Shown in pieces: positions 54,560 to 63,694 of a stretch of 64,000 nt of DNA (the stretch's first letter is position 1; each line of letters opens with the position of its first letter). The notes below the pieces were generated by a model. The model made no database searches. It was not told the origin of the DNA and worked only from the letters and a program-made list of their open reading frames with translations. This DNA comes from Sphingobium yanoikuyae (GTDB lineage: Bacteria > Pseudomonadota > Alphaproteobacteria > Sphingomonadales > Sphingomonadaceae), in assembly GCF_013001025.1 (NCBI RefSeq), contig NZ_CP053021.1, positions 2,632,001 through 2,696,000 of the forward strand. The letters are read 5' to 3'. Made by a program: the position numbers and the translations under genes.

Positions 54560-54590
54560 TAACGTAGTATGCAGTTGTAAGGAATTAGGT

Positions 54591-55205
54591 ATGTCGAAGC
54601 GCTCTAGCGCCAAGTACAAGCTCGACCGTCGCATGGGCGAGAACATCTGGGGTCGCCCGAAGAGCCCGGTCAACAAGCGCGAATATGGCCCCGGTCAGCA
54701 CGGCCAGCGCCGCAAGGGCAAGATGTCGGACTACGGCATCCAGCTGCGCGCCAAGCAGAAGCTGAAGGGCTATTACGGCGACATCACCGAGAAGCAGTTC
54801 AAGAAGAACTATTTCGAAGCCAGCCGCATGAAGGGCGACACCGGCCAGAACCTGATCGGTCTGCTGGAGCGCCGTCTGGACGCCGTCGTGTACCGCGCCA
54901 AGTTCGCGCCGACCATCTTCTCGGCGCGCCAGATCGTTTCGCACGGCCACATCTATGTGAACGGCGTGAAGTGCAACATCGCCTCGCGTCTGGTGAAGCC
55001 GGGCGACGAAATCACCCTGGGTAAGAAGGCGCAGGAAATGGCGCTGGTTCTCGAAGCGCAGAGCCTGCCCGAGCGTGACATCCCCGACTATGTCGCCCCC
55101 GACGGCGCCACCAAGGTCACCTATGTCCGCGTTCCGACGCTGGACGAAGTGCCCTACCCGGTGAAGATGGAACCGAATCTGGTCGTCGAATTCTATTCGC
55201 GCTAA
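54591..55205 (+). CDS. rpsD: 30S ribosomal protein S4
   Basis: The 204-residue protein starts at ATG 54591 ([20 protein letters not shown]), with AAGGAA upstream. The S4 RNA-binding domain is about 94-155 ([40 protein letters not shown]). It nucleates 16S rRNA assembly. It stands alone, outside the alpha operon, with its own promoter and terminator, as in many alphaproteobacteria. Confidence 0.98.
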   Translation: MSKRSSAKYKLDRRMGENIWGRPKSPVNKREYGPGQHGQRRKGKMSDYGIQLRAKQKLKGYYGDITEKQFKKNYFEASRMKGDTGQNLIGLLERRLDAVVYRAKFAPTIFSARQIVSHGHIYVNGVKCNIASRLVKPGDEITLGKKAQEMALVLEAQSLPERDIPDYVAPDGATKVTYVRVPTLDEVPYPVKMEPNLVVEFYSR

Positions 55206-55231
55206 TCGGTCTTTCCGGACAGAATTTGGAG

Positions 55232-55266
55232 AAGGGCGGCCCCGCAAGGGACCGCCCTTTTCTTTT
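55232..55266 (+). terminator. Rho-independent terminator of rpsD
   Basis: AAGGGCGG-C-CCC, GCAA loop, GGG-A-CCGCCCTT, followed by TTCTTTT. It lies 27 bases past the stop. Confidence 0.88.
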
Positions 55267-55367
55267 GGCCTTTTTCCTTGGCCATTTTCTTTACCTTGTA
55301 ACAATCTTGCCTTGCCCCCGGTGCGATGGCATCACCCCGCCATCCTATCCAACCAAGGGTTCCTTCC

Positions 55368-57041
55368 ATGCGCAGCTCCGTCGCGGCGATCGCCGCCGTT
55401 CTCGCCCTTTCCGCTCCCGCCCTGACGCCCGCCGTCGCGCTCGCCGCCCCCGCCGCCAAGGCCGATACTGCCCCGTCAATCGACACAATGAAGCGGCTGG
55501 TGAAGGAGCTGTCGTCCGACGCCTATGAGGGCCGCGCGCCCGGCACCGTGGGCGAGGAAAAGACGCTGGCGCTGCTGACCGCCGAGTTCGAGAGACTGGG
55601 CCTCAAGCCCGGCAACAAGGGCAGCTGGTTCCAGGACGTGCCGCTGGTCGAGATCACCGCCAAGAATGTCTCGGCGCTGAGCTTCACCGGTGGCAAGGCG
55701 CCCATCACTGCCGCCTATGGCCCGGAAATGGTGATCGGCACCTATCGCACCACCCAGCCTCGGATCGAGGTCAAAGACAGCCCGGTCGTGTTCGTCGGCT
55801 ATGGCATCAACGCCCCGGAAAAGGGCTGGAACGACTATGCCGGGCTGGACGTGAAGGGCAAGACGGTGCTGATCCTGGTCAATGATCCGGATTATCAGAC
55901 GCCAGGCCTGACCGGCCCGTTCAACGGCCGCGCTATGACCTATTATGGCCGCTGGACCTACAAGTTCGAGGAAGCCGCGCGTCAGGGCGCCGCCGCCGCG
56001 ATCATCATCCACGACACCGAACCGGCCGCCTATGGCTGGAACGTCGTCCAGTCGAGTTGGACCGGGTCGCAGCATGTCGCCGACAATCCGGGCGGCAATG
56101 CCGACCAGTCGGCCGCGATCGGCTGGATCCAGAAGGACAAGGCGGCCGCCCTGTTCGCCGACGCCGGCCTCAACCTCGATCAGCAGATGGCCGCCGCCAA
56201 GCAGAAGGGCTTCAAGGCCGTGCCGCTGGGCGCGATCAAGGCCAATGTCTCGTTCGACAATGACCTGCGCAAGCATGCGTCGAAGAATGTCGTCGCCCTG
56301 CTGCCGGGCAAGACCCGCCCCGACGAATATGTGCTCTACAGCGCCCATTGGGATCATCTGGGCCATTGCCAGGCAGCGCCCGACGGCGACGATATCTGCA
56401 ACGGCGCGGTCGACAATGCCACCGGCACCGCCGCGCTGGTCGCGCTGGCCCAGGCCAATGTGAAGGCCGGCCCGTCCGACCGCAGCCAGGTGTTCCTGGC
56501 CGTCACCGGCGAGGAATCGGGCCTGCTGGGTTCGGCCTATTATGGCAACAATCCGGTCTTCCCGTTCAGCAAGACCGTCGGCGGCGTCAACATGGATGCC
56601 TTGAGCGTCGCGGGCCTCGCCAAGAATGTCGTCGTCATCGGCAAGGGCAAGTCGCAGCTCGATGCCTATCTCGACCGCGCGCTGGGTGCGCAGGGCCGCG
56701 TCGCCACGCTCGAACCGACCCCGGAAAAGGGCTATTATTACCGTTCCGACCATTTCAGCTTCGCCAAGCATGGCCTGCCGATGCTCTATTTCGAGGGCGG
56801 CGAGGATCTGGTGAAGGGCGGCACCGCCGCCGGCATGGCCGCGGCCGAGGATTATACCGAGTATCGCTATCACGGCCCCAAGGACGAATATGATCCCAAT
56901 TGGGACTGGACCGGCGTCGCCGCAGACCTGAAGCTCTATTATGATGTCGGCCGCGCGCTCGCGAATACGACCGACTGGCCCAACTGGGTCGATGGCGACG
57001 AATTCCGCGCCATCCGCGACAAGGACCGCGCGGGCAAATAA
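55368..57041 (+). CDS. Secreted M28-family zinc aminopeptidase
   Basis: The 557-residue protein starts at ATG 55368 with a signal peptide (RSSVAAIAAVLALSAPALTP, cleaved near ALAA). A PA (protease-associated) domain lies in the middle (about 140-290), and the M28 di-zinc site follows: H327-x-D329 (SAHWDHLG), the bridging Asp in GAVDNATGTAAL, EE in TGEESGLLGS, NMDALS, and the final His in RSDHFSFAKHG. It removes N-terminal residues from peptides in the periplasm or outside the cell. Confidence 0.92.
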   Translation: MRSSVAAIAAVLALSAPALTPAVALAAPAAKADTAPSIDTMKRLVKELSSDAYEGRAPGTVGEEKTLALLTAEFERLGLKPGNKGSWFQDVPLVEITAKNVSALSFTGGKAPITAAYGPEMVIGTYRTTQPRIEVKDSPVVFVGYGINAPEKGWNDYAGLDVKGKTVLILVNDPDYQTPGLTGPFNGRAMTYYGRWTYKFEEAARQGAAAAIIIHDTEPAAYGWNVVQSSWTGSQHVADNPGGNADQSAAIGWIQKDKAAALFADAGLNLDQQMAAAKQKGFKAVPLGAIKANVSFDNDLRKHASKNVVALLPGKTRPDEYVLYSAHWDHLGHCQAAPDGDDICNGAVDNATGTAALVALAQANVKAGPSDRSQVFLAVTGEESGLLGSAYYGNNPVFPFSKTVGGVNMDALSVAGLAKNVVVIGKGKSQLDAYLDRALGAQGRVATLEPTPEKGYYYRSDHFSFAKHGLPMLYFEGGEDLVKGGTAAGMAAAEDYTEYRYHGPKDEYDPNWDWTGVAADLKLYYDVGRALANTTDWPNWVDGDEFRAIRDKDRAGK

Positions 57042-57113
57042 GCATCGTCAAGGCCGGCGACAGCATGGGGACGCTGTCGCCGGCCTTTCATCTTCGGGGC
57101 TATAAGGGGGATC

Positions 57114-57458
57114 ATGACCCAGAAATTCGACCGGCGCATGTTGCCGATCACATCGGCCATGGCGGCGGCCCTGCTCGCCACCGGCTGCTCGCGCAGCCCC
57201 GACACCGCCGACCGCGACGTGCGTGTATGCCGCGATGCGCAGGGGCGCCGGGTCGAGGACCGCAATTGCAGCTGGGGCGGCAGCGGTGGCGGCCATGGTT
57301 GGTATTATCTGGGCCGGGGCAGCGCGGTCGCGCGCGTGGGCGAACGGGTTAGTGGCGGGTCGATCGCCCCCTCCTATGGCCATAGCTACAGCCCGGCATC
57401 CTCGGCCAATGTGACGCGCGGCGGCCTTGGCCTGTCGGGGCGCAGCGGCCACAGCTGA
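57114..57458 (+). CDS. Putative lipoprotein paired with the glutathionylspermidine-synthase-like gene
   Basis: The 114-residue protein has a lipobox-like LLATGC ending a hydrophobic start. A Gly/Ser-rich body follows (WGGSGGGHGWYYLGRGSAVA, SYGHSYSPASSANVTRGG). Its stop overlaps the next start (TGATG). In E. coli the YgiB lipoprotein-like DUF1190 protein is paired with the YgiC synthase homologue, and this low-complexity protein probably plays that role, though sequence similarity is only general. Confidence 0.7.
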   Translation: MTQKFDRRMLPITSAMAAALLATGCSRSPDTADRDVRVCRDAQGRRVEDRNCSWGGSGGGHGWYYLGRGSAVARVGERVSGGSIAPSYGHSYSPASSANVTRGGLGLSGRSGHS

Positions 57459-58594
57459 TGGAACGGATCGCCTGCACGCCGCGCCCGCACTGGCAGGCCC
57501 GCGTCGAGCATCTGGGCCTGGTCTGGCATGGCGCCGATGCCCAGCCCTATTGGGATGAAAGCGCCTGCTATCGCTTCAGCCCGGACGAGATCGCGGAGAT
57601 CGAGCAGGCGACCGCCGAACTCTATCGCCTGTTCCTTGCCGCTGGCCAGCATGTGCTGGATCAGGATCTGCTCGGCAGCTTCGGCATTCCCGATTTCTGT
57701 CATCAGGCGATCCGCGAGGCATGGGACGGGGAGCCGGCCGCGCTCAACTATGGCCGCTTTGATCTCGGCTATGACGGCGCCGGGCCGCCCAAATTGTTCG
57801 AGTTCAACTGCGACACGCCGACCAGTCTGCTGGAAGCATCGGTGATCCAGTGGGACTGGAAGGAGGCCCTCTTTCCCGCCGCCGACCAGTTCAACAGCCT
57901 GCACGAACGGCTGGTCGACCGCTGGCGCGCCATCGCGCCGCCGCGCGGCACGTCGATGCTGCATCTCACCTATGTCGACGGCAATATGGGCGAGGATGCC
58001 GTGACCGTCGCCTATATGGCCGACACGGCGCGCGAAGCGGGGATCGACACCCAGTTGATCCAGACCCAGCAACTGGGATGGGACCATCAGCGCCGCCGCT
58101 TCGTCGATCTCGACAATCGACCGATCGACGCGCTGTTCCACCTCTATCCGTGGGAATGGATCGTCCATGAACCCTTTGGCCGGGAAGTGGTGGAAAGCCT
58201 GTCCTCCACCCTGTGGATCGAGCCGATCTGGAAGATGGTCTGGAGCAACAAGGCGATCCTGCCGATCCTGTGGGATCTGTTCCCCGGCCACCCCAATTTG
58301 CTGGAGGCCAGCCGCGTCGCCATGACGGGCGATCATGTGATGAAACCGCTGCTGTCCCGCGAGGGCGCCAATGTCCGCATCGTCCGCGATGGCGAAACGG
58401 TCGCCCAGAGCGGCGGCGACTATGGCGAGGAAGGCTTCATCTACCAACGGCTCTATACCCTGCCCGGTGCGGGCGACCGGCGGCCGGTGCTGGGCAGCTG
58501 GGTGGTGGATGGCGACCCGGCCGGCATGGGCATTCGCGAGGATGGACCGATCACCGGCAATGCCGCGCGCTTCGTGCCGCACATCATCGGCTGA
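57458..58594 (+). CDS. Glutathionylspermidine synthase family protein (YgiC/YjfC type)
   Basis: The 378-residue ATP-grasp enzyme has the family signatures: ERIACTPRPHWQARVEHLGL, PPKLFEFNCDTPTSLLEAS, and HPNLLEASRVAMTGDHVMKP. It lacks the amidase half of E. coli Gsp. YgiC-type members are thought to ligate peptides or polyamines; the product is unproven. It is translationally coupled to the upstream lipoprotein. Confidence 0.87.
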   Translation: MERIACTPRPHWQARVEHLGLVWHGADAQPYWDESACYRFSPDEIAEIEQATAELYRLFLAAGQHVLDQDLLGSFGIPDFCHQAIREAWDGEPAALNYGRFDLGYDGAGPPKLFEFNCDTPTSLLEASVIQWDWKEALFPAADQFNSLHERLVDRWRAIAPPRGTSMLHLTYVDGNMGEDAVTVAYMADTAREAGIDTQLIQTQQLGWDHQRRRFVDLDNRPIDALFHLYPWEWIVHEPFGREVVESLSSTLWIEPIWKMVWSNKAILPILWDLFPGHPNLLEASRVAMTGDHVMKPLLSREGANVRIVRDGETVAQSGGDYGEEGFIYQRLYTLPGAGDRRPVLGSWVVDGDPAGMGIREDGPITGNAARFVPHIIG

Positions 58595-58654
58595 AGGTTC
58601 AGCGCGGGTTCAGCGCCGGAAACCGACCTTGACCCGTCCTGTAGGAGCAACGCC

Positions 58655-59035
58655 ATGCGCATAACCCTTGCCCTGCCCAGCCTGTTTCTGACCGCCCTCG
58701 CCCTGCCGGCCGCGCTGCCCGCGCAAATCGCGCCCAAGACAGAGCCGACCGCACCGCCCGGCCCGGTCAATGTCCGGGTCGAGCCTCGGCCATCCGGCGA
58801 CTATGAACTGGACCGGGCGCGCGAGGATATACGCGACGGCCGCAAGAGCGGCACGCTCAGCAAGAAGCAGGCGCGCACGCTCCGCCGAGAGGCCGACCGC
58901 GCCGACGCCCAGGCCGATCGCAGCGCCCGCGATGGCCTCAGCTATTCCGAACAGCGCGAAATCGACATGCAAGGCCGCGCCCTCCAGAGCCTGACCCAAG
59001 CCCAGCGCAGCCAGCCGGGCGGAAAACGGCCTTAA
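58655..59035 (+). CDS. Periplasmic hypothetical protein (126 aa)
   Basis: It has a signal peptide (RITLALPSLFLTALALPAAL, cleaved at LPAQ) and a Pro-rich linker. A highly charged helical part follows (YELDRAREDIRDGRKSGTLS, KKQARTLRREADRADAQADR). No domain was recognised. GGAG lies upstream. The run-on frame of the IS30 transposase passes through it antisense. Confidence 0.65.
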   Translation: MRITLALPSLFLTALALPAALPAQIAPKTEPTAPPGPVNVRVEPRPSGDYELDRAREDIRDGRKSGTLSKKQARTLRREADRADAQADRSARDGLSYSEQREIDMQGRALQSLTQAQRSQPGGKRP

Positions 59036-59076
59036 AGTCTGAGGTGGGCGCATAGGTGCCAACCTGCCTTTCATCC

Positions 59077-59100
59077 CGTCATGCCAGCGAAGGCTGGGAT
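59077..59100 (+). repeat. Palindromic repeat on the left flank of the IS element
   Basis: CGTCATGCCAGCGAAGGCTG and the next bases GGAT match the inverse of 60219-60242 at 22 of 24 positions. The unit contains CCAGC/GCTGG and so forms a hairpin by itself. Confidence 0.65.
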
Positions 59101-59111
59101 GTGGACTCACG

Positions 59112-60130
59112 TTTGAAGTGCAACATGTGACTGACATTGAGAGAATGCCTCGGCGGGGAGAGAATGCCTCGGCGGGCGTTTTGAAGTCGAGGCATTTCCT
59201 GGGCGTATGGTTATATTGGTGGGCGGCAGCGAGAATGCTTGCCTGATCGATGGCGTCGAGGTTGGTTTTGCGCGGCAGGAAGCGGCGCAGTCGCCCGATG
59301 GCATTTTCGATGCCACCTTTTTGCCAGGGTGACCTGACGTCGCAAAAATAGGTCTGGATGCCGATCCGGTCAGCCAGTTGGTGATGCTGGGCGAACTCTG
59401 GGCCATTGTCGAAGGTGATGGTGCGGCGCATGGCTTGGGGCATGGCCATGAGCATGCAGGCAAGATGCTGCGCTGTCGTCTGCGCCTTTCGATCACGGGG
59501 CCGCTGGATGATCGTGAACCGCGAACTGCGCTCATGGGCGACCAGGATGGACTGGCCATATTGGGCAAAGAGCATGAAGTCGGCTTCCCAATGCCCTGGC
59601 CTTTGCCGGTCCTGAACCTCTGCAGGGCGCTCGCTCAAAGGGCGCCGATGCTTGATGATATCGACCATGCTGCCACCGAAACGGCCAGGACGGCCGCGCT
59701 TGTGCTTGGCCCGCGGCAACAGGCGATGCCAGTAATCCTTCTGTGCAGAGCGGTGATAGATGAAGCGATAGATTGACTCTGGACTGATGAGGGTGCGACC
59801 ATTTTCCAGCGTCAACCGGCCGGCGATCTGTTCGGGAGACCATCCCATCGCAAGACCGTCTCTCACCCGGTCGCGCAGGTCTGGTTGGCGTTCCAGCTTG
59901 AAGCGGCAATCCCATCGTCGTCGGCGCTCGGCAAGATGATGGACGCGCACTGGCTCGTAGCCGCCAGGCCAGGCCTTCGTCCTGACGCTGTTGCGCCGCA
60001 GTTCGCGACTGATCGTGGACGCTGAACGCCCCAGACCCGTGGCTATACTTCTTCGAGATTTACCGGCTGCATGCAGCCGGTAAATCTCGATCCGCTCTTC
60101 AAGGCTGAGCTGGCCATAATCTTCTCCCAT
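59112..60130 (-). pseudogene. IS30-family transposase, C-terminus frameshifted
   Basis: It starts at ATG 60130 (GEDYGQLSLEERIEIYRLHA) with an N-terminal helix-turn-helix (KSRRSIATGLGRSASTISRE). The DDE residues are D184 (HWEADFM), D241 (ITFDNGPEF) and E275 (QKGGIENAIG), with 33 residues between the last two as in IS30. Up to TPAEAFS (residue 324) the frame is normal. The second copy of a 19-bp duplication then shifts it, so the natural end SQCQSHVALQT is lost. The altered frame runs on to 58610 (506 codons). The catalytic core is intact, so partial activity is possible. Confidence 0.82.
59139..59176. repeat. 19-bp perfect tandem duplication at the 3' end of the transposase gene
   Basis: The unit GAGAGAATGCCTCGGCGGG occurs at 59139-59157 and again at 59158-59176. 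Being 19 bases long it shifts the transposase frame and removes its stop codon. Confidence 0.95.
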
Positions 60131-60218
60131 CGCGGCAACATCCTAACAGCTGTTGCACTTGTTCCGTGAACTCAGGGCATCTCTCTTTTCTTTCAAACCC
60201 ATCGTTAAAAGAAGTGAG

Positions 60219-60398
60219 ATGCCAGCCTCCGCTGGCATGACGGACCTGGGTGGGAAGCGGACTGTCCGAAAATCCTCCCCAAGCTTGCTTGGGGAGGGGG
60301 ACCGCCGAAGGCGGTGGAGGGGCAATAGCGTTGCGCTTGCGCCATTTCCCCTCCGTCAGCGCTTCGCGCTGCCACCTCCCCAAGCAAGCTTGGGGAGG
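60219..60398. repeat. Cluster of palindromic repeats right of the IS element
   Basis: 60219-60242 is the inverted partner of the left-flank repeat. Then two 24-base palindromes, 60274-60297 and 60375-60398, both CCTCCCCAAG...CTTGGGGAGG type and inverted to each other, enclose GACCGCCGAAGGCGGTGGAG. The cluster has no ORF and forms a large potential cruciform. It ends 28 bases before the stop of the next minus-strand gene and may act as its terminator. Confidence 0.75.
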
Positions 60399-60425
60399 AA
60401 CTAGGTCTGGTCGCAACCTCGCCCC

Positions 60426-60878
60426 TCACTGCCCCGCCGGGGCATAGGTCCAGTTCTGGGCGTTGCTGCCGTCCATCATAGCGGTTTCGGCCATCAGCAG
60501 CCGGCCCTCGCGCCAGTAACGGATGCGTTGGGGGTAATCGTGGTCGGGATTGGCGAAGCTGATGTCGCGCACGCCCTGTTCCAGCACGGGGAAGATCGTC
60601 TCCTTGCCGCCCTCCGGCGCCGCATGCAGCGTCAGCGTTCCGTCTGCCGCGCGCACGATCCGCATCACCTCCCAGCTTTGCAGGCTTTCGCCCCGCCCGC
60701 TGCGGCCCATGCCGATCATCACCCCGCCGCGCGGCAGCGACCAGAGTTCCTCGGTCCAGCGGTCGCCGCGTTCCTGCTGCCATTCGCCGGTCAGCCATTC
60801 GGGCAGGTCCGCCGCCTGCGCCAGCGGCGCCCCGCCCAGCATCAGCGCCGCCAGCATGATCGATACGCTCTTCTTCAC
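60426..60878 (-). CDS. DUF6265-like periplasmic protein
   Basis: The 150-residue protein has a signal peptide (KKSVSIMLAALMLGGAPLAQ, cleaved AQAA). Its body is a lipocalin-like beta-barrel pattern: WLTGEWQQERGDRWTEELWS, GGVMIGMGRSGRGESLQSWE, FANPDHDYPQRIRYWREG. It resembles the DUF6265 family. The role is unknown. Confidence 0.75.
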   Translation of the reverse strand: MKKSVSIMLAALMLGGAPLAQAADLPEWLTGEWQQERGDRWTEELWSLPRGGVMIGMGRSGRGESLQSWEVMRIVRAADGTLTLHAAPEGGKETIFPVLEQGVRDISFANPDHDYPQRIRYWREGRLLMAETAMMDGSNAQNWTYAPAGQ

Positions 60879-60979
60879 CCGCTACACCCTCTGTCCAGAC
60901 CCGCGACCCTGCGCTATGGAGCGCGCAACATCTCTCCCGCTATCTCGGACCGGCCAGCGCGCCGGGCAAGGACAAATCT

Positions 60980-61969
60980 ATGACTTTTCGCATGCCTGCC
61001 GAATGGGCGCCGCACGACTGGACCTGGATCGGCTTCCCGACCAACCCGGAAGAATGGCCCGGCGCCTTTGACGGTGCCCGCCGCCAGATTGCCGATTTCG
61101 CCAGCGCACTCCATGCCGATGGCAAGGGCGAAGAGGTGCGTCTGGTCGTCGCCAATGAGGCGGATGCCGACGCTGCGCGTGCCCTGGTCGCGCCGGGCGT
61201 CACCATCGCCGTCCACAATCTGGGTGACGTATGGCTGCGCGACACCGCGCCGATCGCCGTGCTGAACGGCGCTGGAGACCGTGCGCTGGTCGATTTCGGT
61301 TTCAACGGCTGGGGCGGCAAATATCAGATGCCCGGTGACGAGGATATCGGCGCGCGCCTGGCCGCAACCACCGGCATGGCGACCTCGACCCAGAATTGGG
61401 TGTTCGAGGGCGGCGCGATCGATACCGACGGCACCGGCCTCTTCGTCACCACCGAACAGTGCCTGCTCAATCCCAACCGCAACCCGGACCTTGATCGCGG
61501 CAAGATCGAGACGCTGCTGGCCGGCGCGCTGGGCCTGTCCGACATGCTGTGGCTGGGCGATGGCCTGCTCAACGACCATACCGACGGCCATGTCGACAAT
61601 CTCGCCCGCTTCGTCGCGCCGGGCAAGCTGGCGCTGCCGATCGCGACCACCCCGGACGATCCCAACACGGCCATCTATGCCGACGCCCACGCCCGCGCCA
61701 AGGCGCATGGCGTCGAGGTGGTCGACATCCCCTCGCCCGGCCTGGTGCTGGTCGATGGCGAAGCGATCCCCGCCAGCTACATGAATTTCTATGTCGGCAA
61801 TGCCGCCGTCATCGTCCCCATCTATGGCCAGCCCAACGATCAGGCGGCGCTCGACGCCTTCGCCCCCTTCTTTCCGGGGCGCCAGATCATCGGCCTGCGC
61901 AGCGACGCGATCCTGTCGGGCGGCGGCAGCTTCCATTGCTGCAGCCAGCAAATGCCCTCGCTGGTCTAA
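60980..61969 (+). CDS. aguA: Agmatine deiminase
   Basis: The 329-residue porphyromonas-type PAD enzyme turns agmatine into N-carbamoylputrescine and ammonia. It has RMPAEWAPHDWTWIGFPTNP, VWLRDTAPIAV, NWVFEGGAID, NDHTDGHVDN (catalytic His) and GGGSFHCCSQQ with the nucleophile C320. It lies 490 bases upstream of aguB, so the complete two-step route is encoded here. Confidence 0.95.
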   Translation: MTFRMPAEWAPHDWTWIGFPTNPEEWPGAFDGARRQIADFASALHADGKGEEVRLVVANEADADAARALVAPGVTIAVHNLGDVWLRDTAPIAVLNGAGDRALVDFGFNGWGGKYQMPGDEDIGARLAATTGMATSTQNWVFEGGAIDTDGTGLFVTTEQCLLNPNRNPDLDRGKIETLLAGALGLSDMLWLGDGLLNDHTDGHVDNLARFVAPGKLALPIATTPDDPNTAIYADAHARAKAHGVEVVDIPSPGLVLVDGEAIPASYMNFYVGNAAVIVPIYGQPNDQAALDAFAPFFPGRQIIGLRSDAILSGGGSFHCCSQQMPSLV

Positions 61970-62058
61970 GGGTTAGTCCCCCGTTGCGGGGATGCGCATG
62001 CGGGCGCAATTTCCGGGCCGGGCGACGCAGCATCGCCCGGCTTCAGGAGCATTGCCCC

Positions 62059-62391
62059 ATGTTTCGTCCGATCCTTGCCACTTCGCTGATCCTGCTGGGC
62101 GCGAGCGCCGGCACCGCCCAATTGCCCAGCATCATCGGCATGGGCGCCGACAATGCCGCGGGCGTGCTGGGTTATTGCGTCAAGAACCGGCTCGTTGATG
62201 CGACCAGCGCCAACGCCGTGCTGGACAAACTGAACAAGAAACCGGGCGTGAAGGGCTCGGGCGCCTTCAAGTCCGGCGAGACCGGCATCATCCATGCCGG
62301 CAAGAAGGACATTTCGCTCGATAGCCTGAAGGGCGATGCCAAGGGCAAGATGTGCTCCATGGTGCTCAAGCAATCGGCTTCCCTGCTATAG
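62059..62391 (+). CDS. DUF2501 (YjjA-like) exported protein between aguA and aguB
   Basis: The 110-residue protein has a signal peptide (FRPILATSLILLGASAGTAQ). The DUF2501 body follows: NAAGVLGYCVKNRLVDATSA, then AFKSGETGIIHAGKKDISLD and a Cys near the end (KMCSMVL). C40 and C99 could form a disulfide. AGGAG precedes the start. The role is unknown. Confidence 0.8.
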   Translation: MFRPILATSLILLGASAGTAQLPSIIGMGADNAAGVLGYCVKNRLVDATSANAVLDKLNKKPGVKGSGAFKSGETGIIHAGKKDISLDSLKGDAKGKMCSMVLKQSASLL

Positions 62392-62459
62392 GCGCTTCCC
62401 GGTAGCGCGGCGGCGCCATAGCCCCTATATCGCGCGGCGAACCCATCATGGAGTGATGA

Positions 62460-63308
62460 ATGACCCGCGTGACCGTCGCCGCCCTGCAGCTCGCCTTTTC
62501 GGACGACATGGCCGACAATATCGCCATGGTCGCCGATCATGTGACCAAGGCCGCCGCTCGCGGCGCGAAGATCATCCTGCCGCCCGAACTGTTCGAGGGC
62601 CATTATTTCTGCCGGCAAGAGGACGAAGCCCTGTTCGACCGCGCCCAGCCGACCGACCAGCACCCCGCCGTGCAGGAAATGCGCAAGCTGGCCAAGGATC
62701 TGGGCGTCTATATCCCGACCAGCTATTTCGAGCGGGACGGCCATCATTATTACAACTCGCTCGCCATGATCGATGATGAGGGCGAGATCATGGGCGTCTA
62801 TCGCAAGAGCCACATCCCCGACGGTCCGGGCTATGAGGAAAAATATTATTTCCGCCCCGGCAATACCGGCTTCAAGGTGTGGCCGACCAAATATGGCACC
62901 GTGGGCGTCGGCATCTGCTGGGACCAATGGTATCCCGAAACCGCCCGCTGCATGGCGCTGATGGGCGCGGAAATGCTGTTCTACCCGACCGCGATCGGCT
63001 CCGAACCCTATGATGCGGAGCTGGACACCAGCCGCATGTGGCGCCGCGCGATGATCGGCCATGCGGTCAGCAACTGCATGCCGGTGATCGCCGCCAACCG
63101 CATCGGCGAGGAAGAGGGCCAGAAATTCTACGGCCACAGCTTCATCAGCGATGAGTGGGGCGATTTCCTCGCGGAGTCCGACGCCAGGGACAATGGCGCG
63201 CTGGTCGCCACGCTGGATCTTGCCAAGGCGAAGATCCACCGCGCCGGCATGGGCTTCTTCCGCGATCGCCGCCCCGAACTTTACGGCCGCATCGCGCAGG
63301 ATATCTGA
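62460..63308 (+). CDS. aguB: N-carbamoylputrescine amidase
   Basis: The 282-residue nitrilase-superfamily enzyme splits N-carbamoylputrescine into putrescine, CO2 and ammonia. The triad is E43 ([11 protein letters not shown]), K116 ([18 protein letters not shown]) and C153 ([12 protein letters not shown]). The long motif around K116 is specific for AguB. With aguA it completes putrescine synthesis from agmatine. Confidence 0.96.
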   Translation: MTRVTVAALQLAFSDDMADNIAMVADHVTKAAARGAKIILPPELFEGHYFCRQEDEALFDRAQPTDQHPAVQEMRKLAKDLGVYIPTSYFERDGHHYYNSLAMIDDEGEIMGVYRKSHIPDGPGYEEKYYFRPGNTGFKVWPTKYGTVGVGICWDQWYPETARCMALMGAEMLFYPTAIGSEPYDAELDTSRMWRRAMIGHAVSNCMPVIAANRIGEEEGQKFYGHSFISDEWGDFLAESDARDNGALVATLDLAKAKIHRAGMGFFRDRRPELYGRIAQDI

Positions 63309-63339
63309 TGGCGCACGCTGCCCGAACGCGGATCGGCTG

Positions 63340-63666
63340 ATGCCCTCGATCCTGGTCTATATCGCCGCCGCCCTGGCCGAAATCGCCGGCTGCTTCGCCT
63401 TCTGGGCCTGGCTGCGGATGGACAAGTCGATGCTGTGGCTGATCCCCGGCACGGGGTCGCTGCTGCTCTTCGCCTGGCTTCTGACGCTGGTCGATGCGGC
63501 GGCCGCCGGGCGCGCCTATGCGGCCTATGGCGGCGTCTATATCAGTTCGGCGCTGCTCTGGCTCTGGCTGGTGGAAGGCGTGCGGCCGGACCGCTGGGAC
63601 ATGGCCGGCGTGGCGCTCAGCCTTGTCGGCGCGGGCATCATCCTGTTCGGCCCGCACCGCGCCTGA
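63340..63666 (+). CDS. YnfA/UPF0060-family membrane protein
   Basis: The 108-residue protein has four membrane helices and the family pattern: [60 protein letters not shown]. It resembles small multidrug resistance proteins, but transport is unproven. The start at 63340 overlaps an unrelated TGA, 31 bases after aguB. Confidence 0.9.
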   Translation: MPSILVYIAAALAEIAGCFAFWAWLRMDKSMLWLIPGTGSLLLFAWLLTLVDAAAAGRAYAAYGGVYISSALLWLWLVEGVRPDRWDMAGVALSLVGAGIILFGPHRA

Positions 63667-63694
63667 GCCATCCCATCCACGCTGCCCCCCCCCT

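Larger units (their letters stand above)
59104..60173 (-). mobile_element. IS30-family insertion sequence
   Basis: The element holds one transposase gene and is bounded by related ends: GACTCACGTTTGAAGTGCAA on the left and, inverted, GAGTTCACGGAACAAGTGCA on the right, with AAGTGCAACA (59116-59125 and 60151-60160) exact. The outer limits are approximate. It sits between two inverted copies of an intergenic palindrome, in line with the IS30 habit of targeting palindromic sites. No obvious target duplication was seen. Confidence 0.75.

Noticed and set aside
58610..59138. C-terminal 180 codons of the long IS30 transposase frame
   Set aside because: This extension appears only after the 19-bp duplication shifts the frame; it is antisense to a signal-peptide protein and has no transposase similarity.
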